Shown one piece after another: positions 24,568 through 32,826 of a DNA stretch of 33,195 nt (its first letter is position 1; the number at the start of each line of letters is the position of its first letter). This stretch comes from SLLW01 sp964388615 (GTDB lineage Bacteria > Bacteroidota > Rhodothermia > Balneolales > Natronogracilivirgulaceae), in assembly GCA_964388615.1 (NCBI GenBank), contig CAYMBG010000017.1, forward strand, positions 1 through 33,195. The letters run 5' to 3'. Made by a program: the position numbers and the translations under genes. The notes under the pieces are model-generated. The model was given only the letters and a program-made list of their open reading frames with translations, was not told where the DNA came from and ran no database searches.

Positions 24568-24972
24568 CTACTGATCCGTGTCGTCTGCGGGTGGAGTGGA
24601 GTTATTATCATCATCGGAACCGGATGATTTCCGATCCGACTCTATTTTTCTGAACAACGAATCAATTTTTTCAACATACTCGGCCGTGTCATCCAGATGA
24701 AAATGGATCTCCGGAATTCTTCGAAGCTGATGGCGCACACGCGAGGCAAGCTTTTTTCGAATCTCAGGAGTTTTTTCCCTGATAAACTCAAAGTTTTCAT
24801 TCATATCCCCATCGGTAGTCATTATACTCAGGTAAATATGGGCTTGCATCAAATCAGGAGATACACGCACGTTGGTCACGGTCAGCATGGCATCATGCTG
24901 ATACTCAAATTGAAGAATCTCTCCAATATCGGCTTTCAATAAAGCTGCCACACGTTCGGTTCTGATACTCAT
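24568..24972 (-). CDS. rbfA: 30S ribosome-binding factor A
   Basis: Late assembly factor for the small ribosomal subunit. The 134-residue protein has the KH-like RbfA fold: RTERVAALLKADIGEILQFEY, VTNVRVSPDLMQAHIYLSI, LASRVRHQLRRIPEIHFHLDD and SLFRKIES. The last 20 or so residues are a disordered Asp/Ser/Thr-rich tail. Its ATG overlaps the infB stop by one base (TGATG), so translation is coupled to infB. Confidence 0.95.
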   Translation of the reverse strand: MSIRTERVAALLKADIGEILQFEYQHDAMLTVTNVRVSPDLMQAHIYLSIMTTDGDMNENFEFIREKTPEIRKKLASRVRHQLRRIPEIHFHLDDTAEYVEKIDSLFRKIESDRKSSGSDDDNNSTPPADDTDQ

Positions 24973-27900
24973 CAGCTGGTTTCACTTTTGAGTTTACGTT
25001 TGGTCTCGGTCACCACAAATGCTTCAATAACATCACCCACCTTGATATCATTAAAGTTTTTGATTCCAAGTCCGCATTCATATCCACTTGCTACTTCTTT
25101 AACATCGTCCTTGAACCGTTTTAATGAAGACAACTCTCCTTCGTATATCACAATGCCGTCACGAACCAACCGTATTCTGGAGTTACGGTTAATTTTTCCA
25201 TCTGAGACCCGGCATCCAGCGACTGTGCCCGCTTTGGGAACCTTGAATATATCCTTCACCTCCAGGGTAGCTACGGTTTTTTCATTCAATTCAGGAGAAA
25301 GCATTCCTTCAAGGGCATCTTTCACCGCATCCACAGCATCGTAAATTACGCTGAACAATCGGATGTCAATTTCTTCATTTTCGGCCAGTTTCCGGGCGCT
25401 GACCGTTGGCCTGACCTGGAAACCGATGATAATCGCTTCGGATGCCGAAGCCAGCAGGACATCCGATTCTGATATGGCACCGATGCCGGTATGAATAATA
25501 TTAACTTTTACTTCTTCTGTGGAGATTTTCTGTAATGAGCCGGCCAAAGCTTCAATTGAGCCATCCACATCTCCTTTGATGATGATGTTGAGCTCCGCAA
25601 TTTCACCCAGTGCAAGTCGACGGGAGATATCATCGAGGGTAACATGTTTGACTTGTCGAAGTGACTGTTCCCGCTTGATTTGCTGGCGTTGCTGAGCGAT
25701 ATCCTTGGCTGTACGCTCATCTTCCAGTGAGACAATTTTATCGCCGGCCTGTGGTATGCCGTCAAATCCTGTAAGCTGAGCCGGCTGGGCAGGCCCCACC
25801 TCATAGATACGTTCTCCTATTTCATTTTCCAATGCCCGTACTTTTCCGGAGTAGGATCCGGCGACAAACGAATCACCTACACGTAGTGTTCCTTTTTGCA
25901 CCAGAATATTGGAAACCACACCTTTACCACGATCTACCTTTGCCTCCAATATGATACCGCTGGCTTTACGATCCGGATTCGCTTTAAGCTCCATGAGCTC
26001 AGCCTCAATAAGCACTTTGTCAAGCATCTCATCAATACCCTGTCCGGTTTCAGCGGAAACCTCTGCTACCTGCACACTACCACCCCACTCCTCTACAAGC
26101 ACATTATTATCGGAAAGCTGTTGCTTGATTCGGTCAATATTGGCCGATTCTTTGTCAATTTTGTTTATTGCTACAACAATCGGCACGCCCCCTGCCTGAG
26201 CGTGATTAATAGCTTCGATAGTCTGTGGCATGACCGCATCATCCGCGGCAACCACCAAAATAACAATGTCGGTAGCCTGCGCTCCGCGGGCGCGCATCGC
26301 GGTAAAAGCCTCGTGTCCAGGTGTATCCAGGAAGGTGATATTGCGTTTATCCGGCAGACGGACTTCATAGGCACCAATGTGCTGGGTTATACCACCTGCT
26401 TCTCCGGCAGTGACCTTCGTTTTCCGTACATAATCAAGCAAAGAGGTCTTGCCATGATCAACATGCCCCATGACGGTCACCACAGGAGATCTTGGCTTCA
26501 GATCTTCGGGTCTATCCTCCTCTTCCTCCTCCAGATTCTCTTCGAGCTCCTGAGCATCCACAAATATTACTTCACGATCATATTCACTTACCAGCAGTTC
26601 GATCGTACTTGCCTCCAGCCTCTGGTTGATTGAGACCACCATGCCCATATTCATGCAATGCATGATAATTTCGTTAGGAGGCACACTCAGTAATTCAGCG
26701 AGATCACTAACAGTAATAAACTCCGTCACCTCCAGCGTGTTCATCTCCTGCTCAAGCTTCTCCGACTCGAGGATCTCACGCTCAGCGGCTATTTCATCAC
26801 GCCTTTGCTTCCTTCTTTTCTGACGTTTTCGTCCCACGCTGCCGCCGGTATTAAGCATGGCCATGGTTTCCTTCATCTTGGATTCCACGTCCGACTCATC
26901 AACTTTTGGAGTCTTTCGGGACTTGATCCGCTTTTTCTTTTTCTTGGCTTTGCCGGACTCTTCGGTATCGGCAGCAGGTTTCGCTTTGTCTTCCTTAAGC
27001 TTTTTGGAAGCCACCTTTTTCTTCTTGGGCTTCTCCTCTTCCTTCTTATCGGGCTTATCAGGCTTTGATTCTTCTTTTTTGGCAGGGGCGGCCTCTTTTT
27101 TGGCAGAGGCGGCCTCTTCCTCTTTTTTTCCTTTTTTGGTTTTCTTCTTCTTTTTGCCACTTTTTGCCGGGGCAAAAGGATCGGCTATTTCAATTTTTCC
27201 AAGCACGCGGGTTCCCGCCAGTTTCTCTTTACGTCCCCGGATGATGTCAAGCTCCTCTTCCTGATCCCCGGATTCCTCTACCGGTTTCTCGTCATCCGTA
27301 TCTGCCTCTACTGTCTCATCGACTGGGTCCGGGTCTTCATCGTGCTGTTCTTCGGGAATATCCTGACTGGTATCATCGGCGGTTTCCTCCTGTTCATCAA
27401 CCGTTTCAGAGAGATCCTCCCCGGTTTCCGGCTCTTCAGAACTTACTTCCGCTTCCGGATGCTCGTCATCTGATTCTGCACTGACAGGTTCCGGAGGATG
27501 TTCCTCCATGGAGTCGTCCGAAGGTTCCTTTGATTCCGGCTCTTCAGGTGCCTGGGCTTCCGGTTCAGGTTCAGGTTCAGGCTCTTGCTGTTGCGGGGGC
27601 TTAGACGTATCTGTACCGGTATCCTGCTGATCGACAGATTCGCTCTCTTTGTCCTCTTTACTTTCTTTATCAATGGGCTCAATGGGAAGATTTCCACCCT
27701 CCTCTTTGGCATCCTTTACCGGCTTGATATCATCGAGAGGCTCCAGGAAGCTGTCCAGGGTAACGGATTCGTTCCTGCTGGTTCGAAAAGTACTGCGACG
27801 CTCCTCATATTCCTCTCTGGCACGCACATGGTCTCTGCTTTTTGCCTTGTCCTCACCGTAAACCGACTCCAACGTCGCATACATTTCGGGCGTAATCTTG

Positions 27901-28022
27901 ACATTCGGCTTGTTATCTATAGGAAAGCCGTTTTCATTCAACGAATCCACGATAGATTGTGTGGAAACATTGAATTCTGATGCCACCTTGAATAAACGTT
28001 TCGGTTTACCAGTTCCTGTCAT
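24972..28022 (-). CDS. infB: Translation initiation factor IF-2
   Basis: GTPase that brings initiator tRNA to the ribosome. At 1016 residues it is longer than E. coli IF-2 (890). It starts with an IF2-N helix-turn region (KRLFKVASEFNVSTQSIVDSLNENGFPI). Residues of about 80-400 follow as an acidic (Glu/Asp/Pro/Ser) and then lysine-rich low-complexity linker, and a second IF2-N module (TVSDLAELLSVPPNEIIMHCMNMG) comes after that. The GTPase domain has G1 GHVDHGKTS (near residue 519), G3 DTPGHEAF and G4 NKID. Domains II, III and IV complete it (KGVVSNILVQKGTLRVGDSFVAG to FNDIKVGDVIEAFVV). It is 42 bp after nusA and overlaps rbfA by one base. Confidence 0.97.
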   Translation of the reverse strand: MTGTGKPKRLFKVASEFNVSTQSIVDSLNENGFPIDNKPNVKITPEMYATLESVYGEDKAKSRDHVRAREEYEERRSTFRTSRNESVTLDSFLEPLDDIKPVKDAKEEGGNLPIEPIDKESKEDKESESVDQQDTGTDTSKPPQQQEPEPEPEPEAQAPEEPESKEPSDDSMEEHPPEPVSAESDDEHPEAEVSSEEPETGEDLSETVDEQEETADDTSQDIPEEQHDEDPDPVDETVEADTDDEKPVEESGDQEEELDIIRGRKEKLAGTRVLGKIEIADPFAPAKSGKKKKKTKKGKKEEEAASAKKEAAPAKKEESKPDKPDKKEEEKPKKKKVASKKLKEDKAKPAADTEESGKAKKKKKRIKSRKTPKVDESDVESKMKETMAMLNTGGSVGRKRQKRRKQRRDEIAAEREILESEKLEQEMNTLEVTEFITVSDLAELLSVPPNEIIMHCMNMGMVVSINQRLEASTIELLVSEYDREVIFVDAQELEENLEEEEEDRPEDLKPRSPVVTVMGHVDHGKTSLLDYVRKTKVTAGEAGGITQHIGAYEVRLPDKRNITFLDTPGHEAFTAMRARGAQATDIVILVVAADDAVMPQTIEAINHAQAGGVPIVVAINKIDKESANIDRIKQQLSDNNVLVEEWGGSVQVAEVSAETGQGIDEMLDKVLIEAELMELKANPDRKASGIILEAKVDRGKGVVSNILVQKGTLRVGDSFVAGSYSGKVRALENEIGERIYEVGPAQPAQLTGFDGIPQAGDKIVSLEDERTAKDIAQQRQQIKREQSLRQVKHVTLDDISRRLALGEIAELNIIIKGDVDGSIEALAGSLQKISTEEVKVNIIHTGIGAISESDVLLASASEAIIIGFQVRPTVSARKLAENEEIDIRLFSVIYDAVDAVKDALEGMLSPELNEKTVATLEVKDIFKVPKAGTVAGCRVSDGKINRNSRIRLVRDGIVIYEGELSSLKRFKDDVKEVASGYECGLGIKNFNDIKVGDVIEAFVVTETKRKLKSETS

Positions 28023-28064
28023 ATAAAAAAACTCTATTCGTTTTAAAAAAGCTACTTATCAAAA

Positions 28065-29321
28065 TCAAACTTCATCTTCCTCAAACTCAACTTCGATAGT
28101 GCGAATGATTCGCTTGGCATCCTTGAGTTCCAGTTTTCCCTCGGTGCGGCGCTGCAACTCTTCGGGAGAGAGTTCCAGAACAGCACGGGCGGTATCACAA
28201 CCGATATCAAATAACAACTGAACCACTTCGTCTCCGAAGTCATCGGAAAATTCATATATATCGATATCATCTTCATCCTCAACCTCCCGATACACATCGA
28301 TCTCGTAACCGGTAAGCTGAGTAGCCAAACGGATATTGACCCCGCCTTTCCCAATCGCCTTGGAAACCTGATCTGCGGGCACTACCACCTTGGCTCTTTT
28401 ATTACTTTTGTCAAGGTCAACCGATTGTACATAAGCAGGCTGTAAAGCGCGCTTAATGAAGTCGTGCATATCTTCGGTGTGGTTAATCACATCGATATTT
28501 TCATTGCACAATTCCCTCACAATAGAGTGAATCCGGATACCCTTCATACCCACACAGGCACCCACGGGATCGACACGCTCATCATGGGAAACAACAGCTA
28601 CTTTAGCCCGGTCACCGGGTTCACGAACAGTTTTGATGATCTCGATAACTCCATCAAATACCTCCGGAATTTCATTTTCAAATAAACGCTCCAAAAACAA
28701 GGGGGACGTTCTTGAAATAATCACTGCCGGATTTCCCTCCTGCCGTTTCACTTCCACAACAACGGCACGTATAGTGTCGCCTTTTCTGTAGCGATCCTTG
28801 TAAATCTGATGATTTTTGGAGAGAATCAACTCCACCCCGTTGTGATTCACAAGGATATCCCGATTTCGGATCTGGTAAACATCGCCAAGTACGATCTCAC
28901 CAATCCGGTCACTGTAATCCTCGAATATGTTATCTTTTTCAATCTCCCGAATACGCTGAGCAAGGGTTTGACGAGCCATCATCACCGAGCGTCGCCCGAA
29001 GTCCTCAATCTTCACTTCCTGAGCAAAATCATCATATAATTCCAGGTCGGGATCAAGTTTCCTGGCCTCGGTGATTCCAATCTCGTTAACCGGATCGCTA
29101 AGCTCCTCATCCGGAACAACCTCGCGTATATGCATCATCTGAACCTCGCCCCGGTCCGGATTCAGAATCACGGAAAATGCCTCATCCGACTCATATTTCT
29201 TTTTGATCATAGAGCGAAACACATCCTCCAGAATCGAAAGAAGCAGATCTCTGTCGATGTCCTTGTCTTTTGCTATTTCAGCAAAAGACTGAATAATCTG
29301 TTTTGAAATATCCGTTTGCAT
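28065..29321 (-). CDS. nusA: Transcription termination/antitermination protein NusA
   Basis: RNA polymerase-binding factor that modulates pausing, termination and antitermination. 418 residues: an N-terminal polymerase-binding domain (IIQSFAEIAKDKDIDRDLLLSILEDVFRSMI), an S1 domain (IGEIVLGDVYQIRNRDILVNHNGVELIL), then KH1 and KH2 (DPVGACVGMKGIRIHSIVREL and VSKAIGKGGVNIRLATQLTGYEIDV). A short acidic C-terminal helical region ends in EFEEDEV. The two C-terminal AR repeats of E. coli NusA (495 residues) are missing, as in many non-proteobacterial NusA proteins. It lies 31 bp after rimP. Confidence 0.96.
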   Translation of the reverse strand: MQTDISKQIIQSFAEIAKDKDIDRDLLLSILEDVFRSMIKKKYESDEAFSVILNPDRGEVQMMHIREVVPDEELSDPVNEIGITEARKLDPDLELYDDFAQEVKIEDFGRRSVMMARQTLAQRIREIEKDNIFEDYSDRIGEIVLGDVYQIRNRDILVNHNGVELILSKNHQIYKDRYRKGDTIRAVVVEVKRQEGNPAVIISRTSPLFLERLFENEIPEVFDGVIEIIKTVREPGDRAKVAVVSHDERVDPVGACVGMKGIRIHSIVRELCNENIDVINHTEDMHDFIKRALQPAYVQSVDLDKSNKRAKVVVPADQVSKAIGKGGVNIRLATQLTGYEIDVYREVEDEDDIDIYEFSDDFGDEVVQLLFDIGCDTARAVLELSPEELQRRTEGKLELKDAKRIIRTIEVEFEEDEV

Positions 29322-29352
29322 GTATACTCAAGTATCGAAAATGCCGTTAATG

Positions 29353-29811
29353 TTATTTAAAAGAAACTTGTATGTAGGTTTCGACTATTGCATTGTAAGG
29401 AATCACCAGAGCATCTTTTCCCTTTGCTTCCAACGTTACAGACTCCGGTTTAGCATCAACCAGCTTACCATGCACTTGCACCTTCCGGCCATCTTCCTCA
29501 TAGACCACAGAAGCGTTACGTCCCAGGTTGTTTACATATTGCCTGATGTCCTTTAGTGGCCGATCCAGGCCCGGTGAAGAGACATTCAGAGTATATTTAC
29601 GATCCCGCCAGCCGGAAGCATCTATCAGAAACTGAATTTCACGATTTATTTCGGCACAGCGGTCCAATGAGATATTCCCGGATTCCGAATCCACGAAAAT
29701 CGAAACCATACGATTCCCGACAGAACCCTTAAGTTCTGTATCTACAAGAAACAAATCACTGTTTTCAAGTACCTGTTCCGCCAATGAAACGATTTCCTCT
29801 TGTTCCTGCAC
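29353..29811 (-). CDS. rimP: Ribosome maturation factor RimP
   Basis: Helps assembly of the 30S subunit. 152 residues with the two-domain RimP fold: FLVDTELKGSVGNRMVSIFVDSE, the DRCAEINREIQFLID segment, YTLNVSSPGLDRPLK (family signature) and a C-terminal SH3-like domain ending in VIPYNAIVETYIQVSF. The start is a GTG at 29811, chosen because AAGGAG (minus strand, 29817-29822) lies 5 bp upstream and the protein then has the standard N terminus. It is the first gene of the nusA-infB operon and is preceded by a promoter and a terminator-like hairpin. Confidence 0.95.
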   Translation of the reverse strand: MQEQEEIVSLAEQVLENSDLFLVDTELKGSVGNRMVSIFVDSESGNISLDRCAEINREIQFLIDASGWRDRKYTLNVSSPGLDRPLKDIRQYVNNLGRNASVVYEEDGRKVQVHGKLVDAKPESVTLEAKGKDALVIPYNAIVETYIQVSFK

Positions 29812-29840
29812 AGCTGCTCCTTACACAAAATTCCAAATAC

Positions 29841-29870
29841 AAAAAAAGTGAGCCTGTTTCGGGCTCACTT
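29841..29870 (-). terminator. Terminator-like hairpin in the rimP operon leader
   Basis: A 9-bp perfect stem, AAGTGAGCC (29846-29854) with GGCTCACTT (29862-29870), and a 7-nt loop. On the minus strand it is directly followed by seven T (29847-29841). It points in the direction of the rimP operon and lies 35 bp before the rimP start and just after the predicted promoter. It may be an attenuator, or it may stop minus-strand transcripts arriving from coaE. Confidence 0.75.
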
Positions 29871-29878
29871 ACAAAGCA

Positions 29879-29910
29879 CAAATATACGGCTAATTTTGTC
29901 AATAGCCAAA
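29879..29910 (-). promoter_or_regulatory. Bacteroidota-type promoter of the rimP-nusA-infB operon
   Basis: Minus strand: TTTG (29907-29910), a 20-bp spacer, then TATATTTG (29879-29886), an exact match to the Bacteroidota -33 TTTG and -7 TAnnTTTG elements. The spacer also contains TTGACA. The expected start of transcription is near 29872-29875, immediately before the leader hairpin. Confidence 0.7.
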
Positions 29911-30073
29911 CCCAAGCATGGGTTAAATCAATTGGCAATGTGATCTTAGAAGCATTTTTTACAGACTTTCTACTTCGGTTTCACTATCTTGAACCATCAT
30001 TCAAAACTGTTTCCAAACAAGGCTTAATTGGTAAGATTACCTATTTTTTCACAACCTAAAGAAAGGTACCTGT

Positions 30074-30568
30074 TTGACACTCTCCCTTCTTAAACATATT
30101 CTCCTCGTGCTGATGATTACGCCTTTGCTGTTATATTGCGGCGATGACACACCGGGAAATGACAGGGTTGAACCAAAGCAACAAAAAGGCAGGCAGATAG
30201 AACCTGAAGAACAGGTAATTATCTATGACTCCGACCAAGAGATTGCGAGAGTCGATGTCGCTCTTGCCCGTACGGAATCGGAGCGCAACACCGGGTTGAT
30301 GAACGTCTACGAAATGCCCTTTGACACCGGGATGCTATTTATTTTTGACGATGAACAGCCCCGAAGCTTCTGGATGGTCAACACTCCAATATCGCTGGAC
30401 ATCCTTTTTCTGAATCGTCACAGGGAAATTGTTCGTATACGCACAAACACAACCCCTTTTTCAGAACGACAGGTCACCTCGGAATTACCCGCTCAATATG
30501 TTTTGGAGGTAAATGCCGGGTTTTGCAGAGAACATGATATACGGGAAGGCATGCGCATGGACTGGTAA
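30074..30568 (+). CDS. DUF192 family lipoprotein
   Basis: 164 residues. The start is a TTG at 30074, preceded by AAAGG 7 bp upstream. The N terminus is hydrophobic and ends in LLLYCGDD, a lipobox-like site with an unusual Tyr before the Cys. After a polar linker comes the DUF192 domain: ARTESERNTGLMNVYEMPFDTGMLFIF, then FWMVNTPISLDILFLN, and ending with QYVLEVNAGFCREHDIREG. DUF192 proteins are small secreted or periplasmic proteins of unknown function. The gene is divergent from the rimP operon (about 260 bp between start codons) and convergent with coaE. Confidence 0.85.
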   Translation: MTLSLLKHILLVLMITPLLLYCGDDTPGNDRVEPKQQKGRQIEPEEQVIIYDSDQEIARVDVALARTESERNTGLMNVYEMPFDTGMLFIFDDEQPRSFWMVNTPISLDILFLNRHREIVRIRTNTTPFSERQVTSELPAQYVLEVNAGFCREHDIREGMRMDW

Positions 30569-30595
30569 CCGTATCGCCCTGCTGCCGCGATAGCT

Positions 30596-31201
30596 TTACG
30601 TACTTTCATGAAGTTGAATCAGCTCTTTATAGATGATATCTGCTTTCTTTTCCAGGGCCTCTTTTGTACCATCGTTTTCAATAATCAGTTCGGTATCAGC
30701 ACGCATATCCGACTCCAGTTTTTGTTGCTGCATACGTTCCCGAACTTTTTTTTCGCTGGTCTGGTCACGCTGTACAACCCGCTCAATACGCTCTGATTCC
30801 GGTGCGGCAACCAGAACAACGGCATCAATGTTATCCGGCCGCCCCTTATCCAGCAAGAGTGCTGCCTCAAATGCCACTAACTTTACACCATCTGCAAGAG
30901 CCTGCTCTGCTATGCGATCCAGTTCGCGGTATACAACGGGATGCACCAATTGATTTAACTCATCCGCCCGTTCCTGTTCAAATGCCATACGGGATAATTT
31001 GTAACGGTCCAGTGTCCCATCAGCACGATAAATCTCCTCCCCGAATGCGTCAGTTATCTGCTTACGCAAGTTTTCATCCTTTACCATCAGGGATTTGGCC
31101 AAAGCATCCGCATAAACAACACGAGCTCCCATTCGTTCCCAAACACTGCAAACTGTCGTTTTTCCACTCCCTATTCCACCTGTAACTCCAATCCGAAGCA
31201 T
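30596..31201 (-). CDS. coaE: Dephospho-CoA kinase
   Basis: Last step of coenzyme A synthesis: phosphorylation of the 3' hydroxyl of dephospho-CoA. 201 residues with the P-loop GVTGGIGSGKTTV at the N terminus, VVYADALAKSL, the CoA-domain region LNQLVHPVVYREL, LLLDKGRPDNIDAVVLVAAPES and RVVQRDQTSEKKVRERMQQQ. Length matches the family (E. coli 206). It is 38 bp downstream of nadB on the same strand and likely co-transcribed. Confidence 0.96.
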   Translation of the reverse strand: MLRIGVTGGIGSGKTTVCSVWERMGARVVYADALAKSLMVKDENLRKQITDAFGEEIYRADGTLDRYKLSRMAFEQERADELNQLVHPVVYRELDRIAEQALADGVKLVAFEAALLLDKGRPDNIDAVVLVAAPESERIERVVQRDQTSEKKVRERMQQQKLESDMRADTELIIENDGTKEALEKKADIIYKELIQLHEST

Positions 31202-31239
31202 AGTGTTTCTCCGTTTTTTGATTTACAATTTCCCGATAA

Positions 31240-32826
31240 TCAAATGATGGTGTCTTTCTTTTCCGTTTCAACGGGCTGAGGGTAGTCAGTGGTATAATGC
31301 AACCCCCTGCTCTCCTTTCTGCTTATGGCCGACCGGATGATCATATAGGCATTTGCTATCAAATTTCGCAGTTCACACAAGTTTACACTGACACGGGTGC
31401 ATTGATAGAAATTTTCCGTTTCTTCGTATAGCAGCCGAGTTCTCCGAAATGCGCGTTCCAATCGCAGATTGCTTCGAACTATTCCGACGTAATCCCACAT
31501 AACCCTTTGAAGTTCTTCACGGTTATGAGATATCAGAACAGCCTCCTCCGCATTGACGGTTCCACTATCGTCCCATGCCGGGATCTCGGGAACATCTCCT
31601 GCCTCACGAACAAAGGAAGCTGATTTCTCCGCAGCTCGTTTGGAAAAAACAATTGCTTCCAAAAGGCTATTGGATGCCAATCTATTGGCACCATGCAACC
31701 CGGTACATGACGCCTCACCGGCACAGAACAATCCATGGATTGATGTACAACCCTCGGCATCCGTCATAACCCCACCGCATAGGTAATGTGCCGCCGGAAC
31801 GACCGGAATCCACTCGCTGGTAATATCCACCCCAAAAGATTTACACGTTTGTGTTATGTTTGGAAAGTGCCCCTGTATAGTTTCATTATCAATATGTGTG
31901 ACATCAAGATAAACACATTCATCTCCAGATATTTTCAAATGATTGTCAATCGCCCGTGCCACAATATCACGCGGTGCAAGTTCGGCCCTATCGTCGTAGT
32001 CGGCCATAAAGGCATAACCATCCCTGGTACGTAATACGCCTCCTTTACCACGTACCGCCTCTGATATGAGAAAGGATTTGGCTTCCGGAATATGGAGCGC
32101 GGTTGGATGAAACTGCATAAACTCCATATTAGCCACACTGGCTTTGGCGCGGTAGGCCATGGCGATGCCATCGCCTGTAGCAATAGAGGGATTGGTGGTG
32201 TGTTGGTAAACCTGACCTGAGCCACCCGTTGCAAGCATGGTTGCCCCGGCATGAACCACTTCTACGTTACCAGAACGGGTATCAAATACATAAGCCCCAT
32301 AGCAGCGGGTATCCTTATCGTACCGGGTCACCTTTTTTCCCAGATGATGCTGGGTAATAAGTTCCAAAGCAAAATGATGCTCGAGTATTTTGATATTGGG
32401 ATGCTGTTTGATGGCAGCCAACAATGCTTTTTCAATTTCATTGCCGGTCCTGTCTGCAGCATGTACGATGCGTTTTCGGGAATGTCCGCCCTCACGTCCC
32501 AGATCCAGTGTACCATCCACTTCGCTGAAACGCGCACCCCACTCAAGTAATTCACGTATGACATCGGGTCCACTTCGCACGACCATATCCACTACATCGG
32601 GGTAGCACAAACCCGCACCGGCAATTAGTGTATCCTCAATATGATCCTCAAAACGATCCTCCTTGGCAACAACACTCGCCAGTCCACCCTGGGCATAATT
32701 GGTGTTGGATTCGGTAGACTCTTTTTTGGTGATGATTCCTACCGATCCAAAACGTGCAACACGCAGTGCATATGACAAACCGGCACCACCGCTTCCAATA
32801 ACCAGAAAATCAAATTTTTTAGACAT
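31240..32826 (-). CDS. nadB: L-aspartate oxidase
   Basis: FAD enzyme that oxidises aspartate to iminoaspartate, the first step of de novo NAD synthesis. 528 residues: the FAD-binding GSGGAG (11-16), TNYAQGGLASV, the active-site segment EFMQFHPTAL, HYLCGGVMTDAEG, and GEASCTGLHGANRLASNSLLEAIVF. A helical C-terminal domain follows (MWDYVGIVRSNLRLERAFRRTRLL, then RESRGLHYTTDYP). The TNYAQGG start, the spacing of these motifs and the shorter tail distinguish it from succinate dehydrogenase flavoprotein. nadA and nadC are not in the window. The start overlaps the end of prfB by 8 bp. Confidence 0.96.
   Translation of the reverse strand: MSKKFDFLVIGSGGAGLSYALRVARFGSVGIITKKESTESNTNYAQGGLASVVAKEDRFEDHIEDTLIAGAGLCYPDVVDMVVRSGPDVIRELLEWGARFSEVDGTLDLGREGGHSRKRIVHAADRTGNEIEKALLAAIKQHPNIKILEHHFALELITQHHLGKKVTRYDKDTRCYGAYVFDTRSGNVEVVHAGATMLATGGSGQVYQHTTNPSIATGDGIAMAYRAKASVANMEFMQFHPTALHIPEAKSFLISEAVRGKGGVLRTRDGYAFMADYDDRAELAPRDIVARAIDNHLKISGDECVYLDVTHIDNETIQGHFPNITQTCKSFGVDITSEWIPVVPAAHYLCGGVMTDAEGCTSIHGLFCAGEASCTGLHGANRLASNSLLEAIVFSKRAAEKSASFVREAGDVPEIPAWDDSGTVNAEEAVLISHNREELQRVMWDYVGIVRSNLRLERAFRRTRLLYEETENFYQCTRVSVNLCELRNLIANAYMIIRSAISRKESRGLHYTTDYPQPVETEKKDTII

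Noticed and set aside
25896..26633. 245-codon plus-strand open frame inside infB
   Set aside because: It is antisense to the IF-2 GTPase domain, whose motifs are unambiguous.
30572..30590. Inverted repeat TATCGC/GCGATA between DUF192 and coaE as a shared terminator
   Set aside because: The stem is only 6 bp with a 9-nt loop and there is no T run on either strand.
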